DNA of 64,000 nucleotides from an uncultured Clostridia bacterium (GCA_947581805.1 CANPVM010000009.1:1-64000); one strand, 5' to 3'. Positions 36,972-45,880 are shown, counted from the stretch's first letter. Notes: generated by a model not told the origin, from the sequence alone. Numbers and translations are program-made.

Positions 36972-37999
36972 TATTTTCCTCCTAAGTTTTTCCTTCTTAA
37001 TTGTCCACACGCAGCATCAATATCGGAGCCCAATTCTCTTCGAATTGTTGCTACAATTCCGTGGTCATTTAAGTAATCTCTAAATTTGATTATATTTTCA
37101 TTACTACTTTTTGTATAACTTCCATTTTCAATTTTGTTGATTGGTATCAAATTAACATGGCATAACATTCCTTTTAGTAGTTTTACTAATGCTTTGGCAT
37201 CTTCTAAGTTGTCGTTATTATCTTTGGCTAAGGCATATTCAAACGAAATTCTACGGTTGGTTGCTGCAATATAATCTTTGCATGCCTTAATTAATTCTTC
37301 TATAGGATACGCATTATTTACCGGCATCATACTACTTCTTTTTTCATTATTAGTTGCATGTAATGAAATAGAAAGTGTGCATGGAATATTTTCCTTTGCT
37401 AAGTCGTAAATTTTTGGTACTAAACCACTCGTTGAAACGCTAATATGCCTTGCACCTATGTTTAGCCCTTTAGGATGATTTAAAATGCGAATGGCTTTTA
37501 TTACATTTTCGTAATTATCTAATGGTTCCCCAATTCCCATGAATACAATATTTGAAATTTTGTCTTGAATATCTTGTTCTACTGCTATGACTTGCTCTAC
37601 AATTTCTCCTGCGGTTAAACTACGTACGAATGCAATGCCGGTAGATGCACAAAATTTGCAGCCCATTTTACATCCAATTTGTGATGAAACACAAATGGTT
37701 TTGCCATGGTGGTATTCCATTAATACGGTTTCTATGGCATTTCCATCTAATACATCAAATAGATATTTTTTTGTTCCATCTTGTGATTCTTGTTTTTTTA
37801 TTATATTAAAATTACTTAGTGTATATTCTTGTGCTAACTTTTCTCTTAGGGAAATAGATAAATTCGTCATTTCATCAAAGCTTTTTACTTTTTCTACATA
37901 TAACCAATGAAAAATTTGCTCAGCTCTAAATGGCTTTTCCTCTAAGGTTTTTAGTTCTTCTTTTAATTCTTCTAATGTTAAGTCTTTAATTTTTTTCAT
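36971..37999 (-). CDS. rlmN: 23S rRNA/tRNA A2503/A37 C2-methyltransferase RlmN
   Basis: A radical-SAM methyltransferase acting on A2503 of 23S rRNA and A37 of some tRNAs. The 342-residue protein has the cluster motif CKMGCKFCAS, the glycine-rich GIGEPLDNYENV, and the C-terminal catalytic cysteine in AACGQL. Length is normal. It starts the rlmN-prpC-prkC-rsgA-rpe operon, a conserved Firmicutes order. Confidence 0.96.
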   Translation of the reverse strand: MKKIKDLTLEELKEELKTLEEKPFRAEQIFHWLYVEKVKSFDEMTNLSISLREKLAQEYTLSNFNIIKKQESQDGTKKYLFDVLDGNAIETVLMEYHHGKTICVSSQIGCKMGCKFCASTGIAFVRSLTAGEIVEQVIAVEQDIQDKISNIVFMGIGEPLDNYENVIKAIRILNHPKGLNIGARHISVSTSGLVPKIYDLAKENIPCTLSISLHATNNEKRSSMMPVNNAYPIEELIKACKDYIAATNRRISFEYALAKDNNDNLEDAKALVKLLKGMLCHVNLIPINKIENGSYTKSSNENIIKFRDYLNDHGIVATIRRELGSDIDAACGQLRRKNLGGK

Positions 38000-38152
38000 A
38001 AATCTTCTTTTTCCTTATTTCCGTATATTTAACTTATATCACAAACGATATTTTTTTTCAATAGTTTGTGGTGGAAACTTTTAGGACGTATCCAAATTTA
38101 TTCTTTTAAATCTTTACACATTCCAATCTTTTTAATGTAAAAAGAAAAAGAA

Positions 38153-38200
38153 GGGGTGTCCCCAGCGTTCCATTTTGGAACGAAAAGGGGCGTCCCTCTT
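38153..38200. repeat. Dispersed GTGTCCCC/GGGGCGTCCC palindromic element, copy 1
   Basis: GGTGTCCCC and GGGGCGTCCC flank an inner hairpin CGTTCCATTTTGGAACG. An almost identical element is at 44452-44496. Between rlmN and the CDF gene (a 298-base gap) nothing else is seen except the ribosome site of the latter. Confidence 0.85.
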
Positions 38201-38297
38201 GTTTATTTTAAGTATATATTATAAAATTGATATATAAACTAATTATAAATGATTCTTTTTCATTCAATTTATATTCTAAGGAGGAATAATACGAATC

Positions 38298-39155
38298 ATG
38301 GATAGATACCAAGTAACTAAAAAAGCAGGTTTATGGGGCATTTTAGGAAATGTATTTTTATTAATTATTAAGGCAAGCGTTGGATTTGTTTTTCGCTCGC
38401 AAGCTATGATAGCCGATAGTGCCAATAGTGCTGGCGATATTTTTGCTTCACTTATGACATGGATTGGCAATAAAATTGCAAGCGAACCACAAGATGAAAG
38501 TCATAATTTTGGTCATGGAAAAGCAGAATATATTTTTTCTTTATTTATTAGTCTTTCTATGATTATAGTGTCTGCTAAATTATTATATGATGCTATTGTT
38601 TCTGTGCTTTATGGTAGTCAAATGCAGTTTTCATGGCTTTTAGTTATAGTATGTATTGTTACTATTCTAACTAAGCTAGCCTTATTCCTTTATACGAGCA
38701 AACTATGTAAGAAATATGATAATATTTTATTACAAGCCAATAGTAAAGACCACAGAAACGATTGTATTGTAACGACATTTACTTTACTTTCTGTTATTCT
38801 TTCTCTTTTTGGTATTTCCTTTATCGATGGCATTGTAGGTATTGGAATTTCTCTTTGGATTGCCTATACAGGAATTAAAATTTTTATTGAAAGTTATAAT
38901 ATTTTAATGGATGAATCCATTGACGAAGATACGAAAGATTTAATTATGAGATATGTTAATAACTATCCAGATATTCAAAAAATTGCTCATTTTTCTTCTA
39001 CTCCGGTTGGCTACCAATATGTAATTGTTTTAACTATTTACGTAGATGGAAATATGAGTACTTTTGAAAGTCACAAATTAGCCGATAGTTTAGAACAAGA
39101 TATTACTTCTTTAGATAAAGTATATAATACAATTATTCATGTGAATCCGGTGTAA
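38298..39155 (+). CDS. Cation diffusion facilitator transporter
   Basis: CDF proteins export divalent metals (Zn, Mn, Fe, Co) by proton exchange. The 285-residue product has six membrane helices, the first metal-site motif DSANSAGD in helix 2, the second HRNDC (residues near 153) in helix 5 and the HGKAEYIFSLF signature, then a cytoplasmic dimerisation domain with ferredoxin-like fold. The metal cannot be told with confidence. AAGGAGG lies 12 bases upstream. Confidence 0.9.
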   Translation: MDRYQVTKKAGLWGILGNVFLLIIKASVGFVFRSQAMIADSANSAGDIFASLMTWIGNKIASEPQDESHNFGHGKAEYIFSLFISLSMIIVSAKLLYDAIVSVLYGSQMQFSWLLVIVCIVTILTKLALFLYTSKLCKKYDNILLQANSKDHRNDCIVTTFTLLSVILSLFGISFIDGIVGIGISLWIAYTGIKIFIESYNILMDESIDEDTKDLIMRYVNNYPDIQKIAHFSSTPVGYQYVIVLTIYVDGNMSTFESHKLADSLEQDITSLDKVYNTIIHVNPV

Positions 39156-39171
39156 AATTTTGGAATTATAT

Positions 39172-39200
39172 TTGACAAATAATATTTTATGTGTTACTAT
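39172..39200 (+). promoter_or_regulatory. Promoter of candidate small RNA
   Basis: TTGACA (39172-39177), 17 bases, TACTAT (39195-39200). Confidence 0.7.
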
Positions 39201-39206
39201 ATATTT

Positions 39207-39285
39207 ACATTAAAAGTACTCTGAATTCGGCAGAGTAATATAAAACCTAGCAAGTGTACTGCAATTGCACTTGCTAGGTTTTATT
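39207..39285 (+). ncRNA. Candidate ~78-nt small RNA
   Basis: Between the CDF gene and clpC a promoter is followed, with no reading frame or ribosome site, by a short stem-loop (TACTCTG at 39217-39223 with CAGAGTA at 39231-39237, loop AATTCGG) and then a perfect 15-bp terminator hairpin (39242-39256 with 39268-39282) with a T tail. The unit looks like a stand-alone small RNA. No known family is recognised. Confidence 0.55.
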
Positions 39286-39287
39286 CT

Positions 39288-39322
39288 AAAAAAGAAGCAG
39301 ACTGCAATTCTGCTTCTTTTTT
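39288..39322. terminator. Terminator downstream of clpC
   Basis: AAAAAAGAAGCAGA pairs with TCTGCTTCTTTTTT (39309-39322); works in both directions. Confidence 0.85.
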
Positions 39323-39391
39323 CGGCTATGTACTGTGGATAAATAAAAGTTATCCACAGTTTGGAATTTTAACCCATGTCCCTAAAATTTC

Positions 39392-41851
39392 CTAAAATAT
39401 AATATTGCCTTCTTCATCTACTTTAATCGTTGTTTTTTTGTTTGGCTTGATGGTTCCATCCAAAATACCTTCTGCTATTTTGTCTTCTATTAAGTTTTGA
39501 ATGGTTCTTTTTAACGGACGAGCACCATAGTTTACGTCTGTTCCTTTTTCAATTATTTTGTCTATTACCGCTTCTTCAATTGCTATTTTTATATTTTGTT
39601 CTTGCAAACGTTTTTCTACTTGTTTTAACATGATGCCTACAATTTGTTTTAATTCTTCTTTTTGTAATTTATGGAATACGATGATTTCATCAATACGATT
39701 TATAAATTCTGGTCTAAATTGCCTTTTTAATTCTTGCATTACGTCTTTTTTCGTTTCTTCATATTCCTTCGTGCTTTCTTCGTTTTCGTTTGCTTTTGAT
39801 GTAAAACCTAAGGTCTTCTTATCTGTTATTAGTCTTGCTCCTACATTAGAGGTCATAATAACAACGGTGTTTTTGAAGTTGACATGTCTTCCATTGCTGT
39901 CTGTTAAACGTCCATCATCTAATATTTGAAGTAACATATTCATTACGTCTGGATGTGCTTTTTCAATTTCGTCAAATAGAATGACAGAGTATGGATTTCT
40001 TCTTATTTTTTCGGTTAATTGTCCACCTTCATCATATCCTACATATCCTGGAGGTGAACCAATTAGTTTTGAAACCGAATGTCCTTCCATATATTCTGAC
40101 ATATCAATTCTGAGCATAGCATCTTCATTTCCAAATAATGCTTCTGCTAAGGCTTTGGAAAGTTCTGTTTTTCCTACACCAGTTGGTCCTAAGAATAGGA
40201 AGGAACCTATTGGACGATTTGGGTCTTTTAGCCCTACTCTACCACGACGAATTGCTTTTGCTACTGCTTCTACTGCTTCGTTTTGTCCTACTACTCTTTC
40301 GTGCAAAGCTGCTTCTAAGTTTCTTAGTTTTTCATTCTCATCTTGGGTTAATTTTTTTACTGGAATTCTAGTCCAACTTGCAATGACTTCTGCAATGTCT
40401 TCTTCGGTTAGAGTAATGACTTCTTTTCTATTTTTGTTTTCCCATTTTTGTTTTTCTTTTTCTAATTTTTCTTGTTTTTCGTGTTGTTTATCTCTTAATG
40501 CTGCTGCTTTTTCAAAGTCTTGAGCGTGAATGGCTTCTTCTTTTTCTTTTTCAATACTAGTTAATTCTTCTTCTAGTTTTTTCAAATTTTCTGGTTGCGT
40601 ATATGCTTTCATTCTTACTTTAGATGCTGCTTCATCAATTAAGTCTATGGCTTTATCTGGTAAGAAACGGTCGTTGATATAACGAATTGATAAATCTACT
40701 GCGGCCTGAATAGCTTCTTTTGTTATTTTTACATTATGATGTGCTTCGTATTTATCGCGAATTCCCTCTAAAATTTGAATGGTTTCTTCTTTACTTGGTT
40801 CATTTACTGTAACAGGGCTAAATCTTCTTTCTAATGCGCTATCTTTTTCAATGTATTTACGATACTCATTTAAGGTTGTTGCTCCAATTAATTGGATTTC
40901 ACCTCTTGCCAAAAGTGGTTTTAATATGTTTGCTGCATCCACTGCTCCTTCTGCTGAACCTGCTCCGACGATGGTATGGATTTCATCAATAAATAAGATA
41001 ACATCTCCTGCTTTTTTTACTTCATTTAAACACTTTTTGATTCTATCTTCAAAGTCTCCACGATATTTTGCTCCTGCTACCATGCTAGAAATATCTAGAG
41101 TAACGACTCTTTTGCCTTTTAGTTGTTCTGGAATGTCTTCTGCTATAATTTTTTCTGCTAATCCTTCTACTACGGCTGTTTTTCCAACACCTGGCTCTCC
41201 AATTAAACAAGGATTATTTTTCATTCTTCTTGATAGAATTTGAATGACTCTTTCTATTTCTTCTTTTCTACCAATAACAGGGTCTAATTTGCCGTCAATG
41301 GCTTGTTTCGTTAAATCAGTTCCATATTGGTTTAAAGTTTGGGTTTGATTATAGCTTCCTAAATTTTGTTTTTGTGATGTACTTCTTTTTTCTGCACTTT
41401 CTCCACCAAGCATTTCATCATTTAAAATTTTTACCATTTCATTGTAAAGTTTTTGTGGATTTACATTTAAGTCTAGCATAATACGAACGGCAACGCTGTC
41501 TGGTTCTTTCATAATGGCAATTAAAAGATGCTCGGTTCCAATAAAATCTGAGCCTAATTTTTTTGCTTCACGAAATGCATTTTCGATTACTCTTTTCGTT
41601 CTTGGGGTAAATCCTACTACAGCATCTTCTGTTATTTCTTCATTTCTACCTACCAACAAATCGATTTGTTCTTCTATTTGGCTAGGTTCTATTCCTTGGT
41701 TTTCAAGCACTTTGCTTGCTACACCAGAGCCTTCTTTTAAAAGACCATATAGCAAGTGCTCGGTTCCTATATAATTGTGACCAAATTCTAAAGCAATTTC
41801 ATTAGCTATTTCTATTGCTTTTTCAGCACGTTTTGTAAATTTATATGTCAT
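39392..41851 (-). CDS. clpC: ATP-dependent Clp protease ATPase subunit ClpC
   Basis: ClpC unfolds proteins, including those arginine-phosphorylated by McsB, and feeds them to ClpP. The 819-residue protein has two N-terminal ClpN repeats (residues 1-140), AAA domain 1 (Walker A GEPGVGKTA), the UVR/middle domain (HAQDFEKAAALRDKQHEKQ), AAA domain 2 (Walker A GPTGVGKTE) and a C-terminal D2-small domain. In most relatives clpC follows mcsB directly; here a 65-residue gene on the other strand with a terminator is wedged between them. Confidence 0.97.
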   Translation of the reverse strand: MTYKFTKRAEKAIEIANEIALEFGHNYIGTEHLLYGLLKEGSGVASKVLENQGIEPSQIEEQIDLLVGRNEEITEDAVVGFTPRTKRVIENAFREAKKLGSDFIGTEHLLIAIMKEPDSVAVRIMLDLNVNPQKLYNEMVKILNDEMLGGESAEKRSTSQKQNLGSYNQTQTLNQYGTDLTKQAIDGKLDPVIGRKEEIERVIQILSRRMKNNPCLIGEPGVGKTAVVEGLAEKIIAEDIPEQLKGKRVVTLDISSMVAGAKYRGDFEDRIKKCLNEVKKAGDVILFIDEIHTIVGAGSAEGAVDAANILKPLLARGEIQLIGATTLNEYRKYIEKDSALERRFSPVTVNEPSKEETIQILEGIRDKYEAHHNVKITKEAIQAAVDLSIRYINDRFLPDKAIDLIDEAASKVRMKAYTQPENLKKLEEELTSIEKEKEEAIHAQDFEKAAALRDKQHEKQEKLEKEKQKWENKNRKEVITLTEEDIAEVIASWTRIPVKKLTQDENEKLRNLEAALHERVVGQNEAVEAVAKAIRRGRVGLKDPNRPIGSFLFLGPTGVGKTELSKALAEALFGNEDAMLRIDMSEYMEGHSVSKLIGSPPGYVGYDEGGQLTEKIRRNPYSVILFDEIEKAHPDVMNMLLQILDDGRLTDSNGRHVNFKNTVVIMTSNVGARLITDKKTLGFTSKANENEESTKEYEETKKDVMQELKRQFRPEFINRIDEIIVFHKLQKEELKQIVGIMLKQVEKRLQEQNIKIAIEEAVIDKIIEKGTDVNYGARPLKRTIQNLIEDKIAEGILDGTIKPNKKTTIKVDEEGNIIF

Positions 41852-41935
41852 TTTGACACTTCCTTTCTCAATTTGTCGCAGTTGGTTACTGTCCCAAATT
41901 GTTTCAAATGGGGTAATTTGTACCTCTTTACTTTA

Positions 41936-41964
41936 TTGACATTTTATGTGAATTGTTTTATAAT
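41936..41964 (+). promoter_or_regulatory. Consensus sigma-A promoter
   Basis: TTGACA (41936-41941), 17 bases, TATAAT (41959-41964), driving the 65-residue gene. Confidence 0.9.
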
Positions 41965-42050
41965 AGATAGCATCAGTAACTTATTGTTTGTCCGTTTTGG
42001 ACTTGTTGCCTTTGGTAATTACCAAAGTGATTTCGCAGGAGGAAAAATGT

Positions 42051-42248
42051 ATGGCTTTTGCTTTTATTTTACTTGTAGGCATTATTATTCTTGATATTTG
42101 TAATGCTCCATGGTATTTTATTATCAGTATCGTTATCTTATATGTCGGTTATATCATTGCAGATGCTATTCGTTATGGTAGCAATAAGATTTCAGAGTCC
42201 ATCAATGATGGCATCAGAAAAATTAAGGAAGCCATCAAAGACAAATAA
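42051..42248 (+). CDS. Small membrane protein inserted between mcsB and clpC
   Basis: A 65-residue protein with two membrane helices (residues 2-17 and 20-38) and an amphipathic basic tail (KISESINDGIRKIKEAIK). ATG 42051 is eight bases after AGGAGG. It has a perfect promoter and a terminator and lies opposite to the stress operon it interrupts. No family is recognised. It may be a recent insertion or a membrane stress peptide; the latter is speculation. Confidence 0.72.
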   Translation: MAFAFILLVGIIILDICNAPWYFIISIVILYVGYIIADAIRYGSNKISESINDGIRKIKEAIKDK

Positions 42249-42273
42249 AAAATCCCTTTGGGGATTTTTTATT
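42248..42273. terminator. Terminator between the small gene and mcsB
   Basis: AAAAAATCCC pairs with GGGATTTTTT around TTTG; it could stop transcription from both sides and so would isolate clpC from ctsR-mcsA-mcsB. Confidence 0.82.
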
Positions 42274-43288
42274 TTCCCCCTTTTATGATTTGCTTAATTA
42301 CTTCTGCTCTTGTTTTATCTCTCTCATTTGCTTCTAATACTTTTCCTACTCTTTTTTGAAGGTTGGCAGGTTTGGTATATAGCATTAACTCTTTTACTTT
42401 GCTATCTTTTAATTCTTGCATAATACCTAAATCGGTACCTAGTTTAATGTCTGATAATAAGTTGTCACATTCTTCCGAAGTTAGTTTTCTTGCATTGGTT
42501 AAAATACCATAAGAACGATATACTTTATCTTCTAAATCTTCACTATTTTTGGCTAAATATTTTCTTGCTAGACGCTCTTGTTCTACTACTTTTTTCGTAA
42601 TGTTTTCTAAGTTTGCTACTATTTCTTGCTCTGTCATACCTAAGGTTTGGTTGTTTGATATTTGATAAATATCCGATTTTACCTTGCTATCTTCTCCATA
42701 AGCACCACGAATTGTCATACCAAAGCTATTAACAATATGTAGCACTTTATTTAAATTTCCTGTTAATTTTAAAGCAGGTAGATGCACCATAATAGAAGCT
42801 CTTAAGCCCGTTCCTACATTTGTTGGGCAAGCAGTTAAATAGCCATATTCTTTATTACAACTATAGCCTAATGCTTCATCTAATTTTTCATCTAATTCAA
42901 TAGCTAAATTTAAAGTATTTTGTAAATCTAGTCCACTCGTAAATACTTGCAAACGAATGTGGTCTTCTTCGTTTAGCATAATACAAATATTTTCTTCGTC
43001 ATTTATAATAATAGCACCATCCTGCTCTTTTTCTAGTGCCATTTCTGGGCTAATAATATGCTTTTCTACTAAAGACATTTTAGTAATGTCATCCATTTCT
43101 TTTAAATAGAAGAACTTTAGCCCATAGCCAAGGCTTGGTAAAATAAATTTTACCTTTTCTAATAATTTTGTTTTATCTTCTTTTGTCATTTTTATTTTAA
43201 ATGGAAACTCTTTAATGTTTCTTGCAAGTCTAATACGAGAGCTAATAATAACATCGGAATCTTTTCCTTCTTCTAAATACCAATTCAT
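42269..43288 (-). CDS. mcsB: Protein-arginine kinase McsB
   Basis: McsB phosphorylates arginines, marking proteins for ClpCP and inactivating CtsR. The 339-residue protein is a phosphagen-kinase fold: SSRIRLARNIKEFPF, NEEDHIRLQVF and the catalytic CPTNVGTGLRAS loop are all present. Its start follows the mcsA stop by one base, as usual for this pair. Confidence 0.96.
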   Translation of the reverse strand: MNWYLEEGKDSDVIISSRIRLARNIKEFPFKIKMTKEDKTKLLEKVKFILPSLGYGLKFFYLKEMDDITKMSLVEKHIISPEMALEKEQDGAIIINDEENICIMLNEEDHIRLQVFTSGLDLQNTLNLAIELDEKLDEALGYSCNKEYGYLTACPTNVGTGLRASIMVHLPALKLTGNLNKVLHIVNSFGMTIRGAYGEDSKVKSDIYQISNNQTLGMTEQEIVANLENITKKVVEQERLARKYLAKNSEDLEDKVYRSYGILTNARKLTSEECDNLLSDIKLGTDLGIMQELKDSKVKELMLYTKPANLQKRVGKVLEANERDKTRAEVIKQIIKGGK

Positions 43289-43289
43289 A

Positions 43290-43901
43290 TTATTTGCCCT
43301 CCTTATTCTCTAACTTTTTAATTTCATCTCTTGTTTTAGCCGCATCTTCATAACGTTCTTCTTTAATTTCTTGTTTTAATCTTGCTTGCAATTCTTCTAT
43401 TTTTTCTTCTTTACTTTCTTTCTTTTTAGCAGTAACTTTCTTTGTACTTTGTGTATTTTCTGTATTTGTTTGTTTGTTTTCGTTTGCTTTACTATTTGTT
43501 TCTTGTGCCTTACCTAACATCCTTCCATTTCTTCCTATATGGCGATTGACTCCATGAATATTTTTTAGCAAATTATCTATTTTTGTATGGAACGTGTTGT
43601 AGCATTCATCACATCCAAACTTTCCTGTTTGTAAAAATTCATCATAAGTCATATTGCACTTGTCACATTTTAACGTTTGTGGCAAAGAAAAGGTTGGCAT
43701 AAAGGTTTCTAAATTATCTTCAAAAATATCGTTAAATCCTCCTAAAAAGTTGGAAAAATCAATTGGCATCGAAAAAGACGTCACATCAATTCCTAATTTT
43801 TGAGCACACTCATCACATAAGTTCATTTGTTTTTTTACTCCATTTACAATTTGTGTATACTTTACATTGGCTTCTCTTTCATTACAATTTTGACATAACA
43901 T
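43290..43901 (-). CDS. mcsA: McsA, activator of McsB
   Basis: McsA binds zinc and stimulates McsB. The 203-residue product has two CxxC pairs at the start (LCQNCNERE; LCDECAQKLG), two more in the middle (KCDKCNMTYDEF; GCDECYNTF) and a C-terminal UVR motif (LQARLKQEIKEERYEDAAKTRD). I place the start at ATG 43899-43901, nine bases after AAGGAG. Confidence 0.95.
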   Translation of the reverse strand: MLCQNCNEREANVKYTQIVNGVKKQMNLCDECAQKLGIDVTSFSMPIDFSNFLGGFNDIFEDNLETFMPTFSLPQTLKCDKCNMTYDEFLQTGKFGCDECYNTFHTKIDNLLKNIHGVNRHIGRNGRMLGKAQETNSKANENKQTNTENTQSTKKVTAKKKESKEEKIEELQARLKQEIKEERYEDAAKTRDEIKKLENKEGK

Positions 43902-43956
43902 AAAAATCAACTCCTTTTTATTTTACTTTAAACTCTGCCCTAACTATGACCAAACA

Positions 43957-44403
43957 TTACTCAATTAGGTTTATTAGCATATTTTTAAATATTCTGCCTC
44001 TTATTTCATCTCTTTTAGGTTGAGAAAGTTGCAAAACATTATCACTTGTTGCTACTTTTAATAGTTTTGCCTCTGTTTCATTTATCATTCCATAAGATAA
44101 AAAATTACTAATAAAAATATCTACTTCTTGGCTTGTTAAGCTATCTTCTATGCTATTGATAATATGCATAAAGTAATTGCTTTTTGTAATATTTATTTTT
44201 CGAATTTTAATATGACCCCCGCCGCCACGTTTACTTTCTACATAGTAACCTTGAGATGGCTTGAAACGAGTAGCTATAACATAATTTATTTGAGATGGAA
44301 CACAATTAAATTGCTCTGCTAAATCATTTCTTTGTATTTCAATTGAATCTTCTTCCTCAAATAAGTCTTTAATAAATTCTTCTATCATATCGGATATTCT
44401 CAT
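43957..44403 (-). CDS. ctsR: Heat-shock repressor CtsR
   Basis: CtsR represses clp genes until heat or McsB inactivates it. The 148-residue product has the N-terminal helix-turn-helix (ISDMIEEFIKDLF, CVPSQINYVIATRFKPSQGY), the glycine-rich wing tip RGGGGHIKI needed for heat sensing and the C-terminal dimerisation domain. An operator is present at 44506-44528, so it controls its own operon. Confidence 0.96.
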   Translation of the reverse strand: MRISDMIEEFIKDLFEEEDSIEIQRNDLAEQFNCVPSQINYVIATRFKPSQGYYVESKRGGGGHIKIRKINITKSNYFMHIINSIEDSLTSQEVDIFISNFLSYGMINETEAKLLKVATSDNVLQLSQPKRDEIRGRIFKNMLINLIE

Positions 44404-44451
44404 TTAATCACCTTCTTATTTCTTTTTATTGTTCTACGTTTTTTGTTTAAG

Positions 44452-44496
44452 TGGTGTCCCCACCGTTCCAAAATGGAACGAAAAGGGGCGTCCCTT
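44452..44496. repeat. Dispersed GTGTCCCC/GGGGCGTCCC palindromic element, copy 2
   Basis: GGTGTCCCC, inner hairpin CGTTCCAAAATGGAACG and GGGGCGTCCC, nearly identical to 38153-38200. It lies in the leader of ctsR, so it would be transcribed. Confidence 0.85.
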
Positions 44497-44505
44497 CTGT
44501 TCTTT

Positions 44506-44528
44506 TTTGACTTTGACTTTCTTTGACC
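44506..44528 (-). promoter_or_regulatory. CtsR operator
   Basis: The minus strand reads GGTCAAA-GAA-AGTCAAA followed by another GTCAAA, matching the CtsR heptad repeat with 3-base spacer. It sits just downstream of the promoter, where binding would block transcription start. Confidence 0.88.
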
Positions 44529-44537
44529 TATAATTTT

Positions 44538-44565
44538 ATTATAAACTTTTTTTTTTAAATGTCAA
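44538..44565 (-). promoter_or_regulatory. Promoter of ctsR-mcsA-mcsB
   Basis: TTGACA (44560-44565), 16 bases, TATAAT (44538-44543) on the minus strand, followed by the CtsR operator. Confidence 0.85.
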
Positions 44566-44574
44566 TATTTTTTC

Positions 44575-44740
44575 TTGATTTTTTATTTTTTTTTGTTATA
44601 ATCATGGTATTAACTTTAAAGGAGATTAATGCTATAAATGTAAAATTTATTTAGGCATTGATATTGAATTAGATGAGACAATTACTATTATTTCAGCTCC
44701 TCCTTTCACAGGAACCCTGTAATTTAGGGTTCCTTTATTT
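44575..44740 (+). other. Short transcription unit with no intact reading frame
   Basis: TTGATT (44575-44580), 16 bases, TATAAT (44597-44602), then AAAGGAG and an ATG (44629) that is stopped after one codon (CTA TAA). Dropping the C after ATG would open 30 codons (MYKCKIYLGIDIEL...) to TAA at about 44722. A terminator hairpin AGGAACCCT/AGGGTTCCT follows (44710-44734). It may be a small RNA or a decayed peptide gene. Confidence 0.45.
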
Positions 44741-44897
44741 TTGTCATGTTTTCCATTTTTTTTGCATTTTCTTTTTGTTTATCTAATGTAATCCATGCAA
44801 AATAAGAAGATACAAATTCTCCATATTTGGTAGCATCTTCTTTTTCTCCTATATGATGTTTTATATTCTTTTTATCTTCATACGTATTTTTGCTCAT
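44724..44897 (-). CDS. Small unknown protein (57 residues)
   Basis: An open frame from ATG 44895-44897 with GGGAG nine bases upstream: a hydrophilic 57-residue product, Lys-rich at both ends, with a central segment YGEFVSSYFAWITLDKQKEN. No family is recognised. Its 3' end lies in the hairpin shared with the opposite transcription unit. Confidence 0.6.
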   Translation of the reverse strand: MSKNTYEDKKNIKHHIGEKEDATKYGEFVSSYFAWITLDKQKENAKKMENMTKIKEP

Positions 44898-45001
44898 AAA
44901 AAATGCACTCCCTTTTATTTTTTAGTTTGTGCATTTTTTTGTTTTCTATTCTATTTCAAAAATTAATAAATATTTTTTCCATTACTATGCTTGCGTTTTG
45001 T

Positions 45002-45880
45002 TTACTTTTCTAATATGTATTTTTCTATTGCTTCTGCTACACCATCATTATCATTATCAGAAACTACTACATCTGCTATTTCTTTAATATATGGTGCACT
45101 ATTTCCCATCATAATGCCAAGTCCTGCATTTTTTACCATTTGCGCATCATTGATATTATCTCCAATTGCCATAATTTCTTCTTGTTTTATTCCTAAAGTC
45201 ATTACTAAGTCTTCCACTGCTTGCCATTTATCTACATTGGTGTTTGTAATTTCTGTATAAAAATATTCCATGGAAATTTTATCTGTTCCATCTTTTATTA
45301 TTTTTCTAGACATGTGCTCTACATCTAATACATCAACATCTTTTATTTCTCGTAATTTACGAATGATGCTACCAAATATTACTTTATTATCATCACAAAT
45401 TGTAATTTTTAAATAATCTTCTTCTTTTCTATTTTTTATATATTCTTCTATATTTTGTAGAAGAGTAATTCTTGTCTTTTTTTCTTCTGATTTACTTGCA
45501 TTTTCTTGATGATAAAACAAAACATTATAATTTAAATTCTTTGCTAAAATTGTATCTTTGGTATAAACATTATAAAATATACTATTTTCTTCACAAATTT
45601 TAATAATTTGCAATACTTTTGCTTTTTCTAAAAATTGATTGTATATAATTTGTTCCTTTTGGATATCATAAGTAATGGCTCCATTTCCACAAATCATGTA
45701 ATGAGTACAACCAAGTTCATTTGCTAAATTTTTGACTGACATGATTGGTCTTCCAGAAGCAAGAACCACTTCTACATTCTTTTGAACTGCTTTTTGAATT
45801 GCTTCTTTATTTTTGTTTGAAACTTCTCCATAGGAATTTAATAACGTTCCATCTAAATCAATTGCCACTAATCGATACAT
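45002..45880 (-). CDS. Cof-type HAD-IIB phosphatase
   Basis: The 292-residue product has the HAD motifs VAIDLDGTLLNS (nucleophile Asp), ASGRP, the conserved lysine region and GDNINDAQMVKNAG, plus the large C2 cap of the Cof subfamily. Substrates are small sugar or nucleotide phosphates. I start at ATG 45878-45880; the ATG five codons upstream contains the GAGGAG ribosome site. Confidence 0.92.
   Translation of the reverse strand: MYRLVAIDLDGTLLNSYGEVSNKNKEAIQKAVQKNVEVVLASGRPIMSVKNLANELGCTHYMICGNGAITYDIQKEQIIYNQFLEKAKVLQIIKICEENSIFYNVYTKDTILAKNLNYNVLFYHQENASKSEEKKTRITLLQNIEEYIKNRKEEDYLKITICDDNKVIFGSIIRKLREIKDVDVLDVEHMSRKIIKDGTDKISMEYFYTEITNTNVDKWQAVEDLVMTLGIKQEEIMAIGDNINDAQMVKNAGLGIMMGNSAPYIKEIADVVVSDNDNDGVAEAIEKYILEK

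Noticed and set aside
39558-41774. Plus-strand frames opposite clpC (up to 180 codons)
   Set aside because: Mirror frames of a highly conserved gene; long antisense frames are expected from its codon bias.
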